64,000 nt of DNA from Planctomycetota bacterium. GTDB taxonomy: Bacteria; Planctomycetota; UBA1135; UBA2386. Numbering within the stretch: the first letter of the stretch is position 1; each line of letters starts with the position of its first letter. Positions 63,187 to 64,000 of this stretch are shown here, one piece after another. The stretch spans positions 1 through 64,000 of the forward strand of contig JADLFX010000011.1 of assembly GCA_020849665.1 (NCBI GenBank), given 5' to 3'. Position numbers and translations under genes: made by a program. The notes below the pieces were generated by a model, which worked only from the letters and a program-made list of their open reading frames with translations, did not search any database and was not told the DNA's origin.

Positions 63187-64000
63187 GGGCGTTGCTCGCC
63201 CTGGCCTGGGTGGAGGTGCGCACGCACCGGATGGCGCTGGGGCTCTACCCGCTGCTCCTGGCCGGGATCACCGCGATCCTCGCCTTCCAGGCCAGCGAGC
63301 GCGCCGCCACGGTGGTCGTCCCGATCCTCCTCTACTCCAGCCTGGCCTACGGCCTGATCGCGATCGCCGCGGAGGCGATGCCGCGCGAGGGCCGCACGCT
63401 GCTCTTCTTCGATCGTGGGCCGCACGGCCTGAGTCTGGCGTTCGTCGCCAAACTCGGATTCGCCTGGCTCGCCCTCGCGGGAATCGTCGGCATGGCGTGG
63501 GGGGCCATCGCGCTGGTGCGGGCAGCCAATCCGCCGCAGGCGACCTGGTCCGCGATCTCGCTGCGCTACGACGCGGTGCCGCCGCACGTGTACTGGGGCG
63601 CGTTTGCCGCCGTGCCGTGGCTCGTCGCCAGCACGGCCTGGAGCCACAGGGGCGCCCTGGCCGCGCTCATCGCAGGTTGCGCCCTCGCGCCCCATGCGCT
63701 CTGGGCGCTGGCCGATCCCCGCCACCTCCCGGTCTTCCCGGTGCTGACCCACGTGCCGTGGCTCCTGCCCGCCGGCGCGGGCGTGGCGTGGACCTCGTTC
63801 GTCCTCGGACGCGGGCGCGGCGGCTCGTGCCTGCGCGCCGTCGGCCTCGGCTCGGCCGCGGCCGCCTGCCTCCTCGCTCCCTTGTGGGGTCAACTCGGCT
63901 GGTGGGCGTACCGGTTCGCCGTGCCTGCACCCGGGGATTCCCTGATCCTCGATGCGGTGCTCGCACCGGAGAGCGGGTTCGCCTACGTCACGCTGCAGAG
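63183..64000 (+). CDS. ABC transporter permease (partial, runs off window)
   Basis: ATG overlaps the ATPase stop; open to the end of the window; hydrophobic (MRALLALAWVEVRTHRMALGLYPLLLAGITAILAFQ...). Confidence 0.75.
   Translation, partial: MRALLALAWVEVRTHRMALGLYPLLLAGITAILAFQASERAATVVVPILLYSSLAYGLIAIAAEAMPREGRTLLFFDRGPHGLSLAFVAKLGFAWLALAGIVGMAWGAIALVRAANPPQATWSAISLRYDAVPPHVYWGAFAAVPWLVASTAWSHRGALAALIAGCALAPHALWALADPRHLPVFPVLTHVPWLLPAGAGVAWTSFVLGRGRGGSCLRAVGLGSAAAACLLAPLWGQLGWWAYRFAVPAPGDSLILDAVLAPESGFAYVTLQ

Overview
The window is GC-rich bacterial chromosome, densely coding, with no tRNA, rRNA, CRISPR or transposase that I could recognise. Family content (a TIGR04138/Minf_1886-like protein, TPR-metallopeptidases, secreted proteins) suggests Planctomycetota or a related PVC lineage; this is inference. 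Housekeeping blocks: divergent dnaA-like/tmk/holB, moaC/asd, accB/accC, pfkA, pgi, guaB/guaA, a yhhQ-like transporter and a GntR/ABC cassette. The accessory core (~17.3-45.5 kb) is an exopolysaccharide and exosortase (EpsH/XrtA-type) locus. It carries NDP-sugar SDRs, rfbA/D/B, an OPX lipoprotein, a Wzz-like protein, a Wzy/ligase, an AsnB-type amidotransferase, two GT4s, exosortase, EpsI, a deacetylase, a giant TPR protein, a sigma-54 activator, a histidine-kinase-like protein, a GT2 and a GT2-FemAB fusion. The most unusual signal is that the adjacent kinase-like and regulator genes have both lost their canonical phosphorylation residues: the H-box His is Asp and the receiver Asp is Glu. The regulator keeps the GAFTGA sigma-54 contact motif. 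Other notable points are a GT2-FemAB fusion whose GT2 lacks the DXD motif of its upstream paralogue, an EF-hand-like insertion in an S41 protease, a divergent DnaA-like protein, and a palindrome abutting a GntR start codon.
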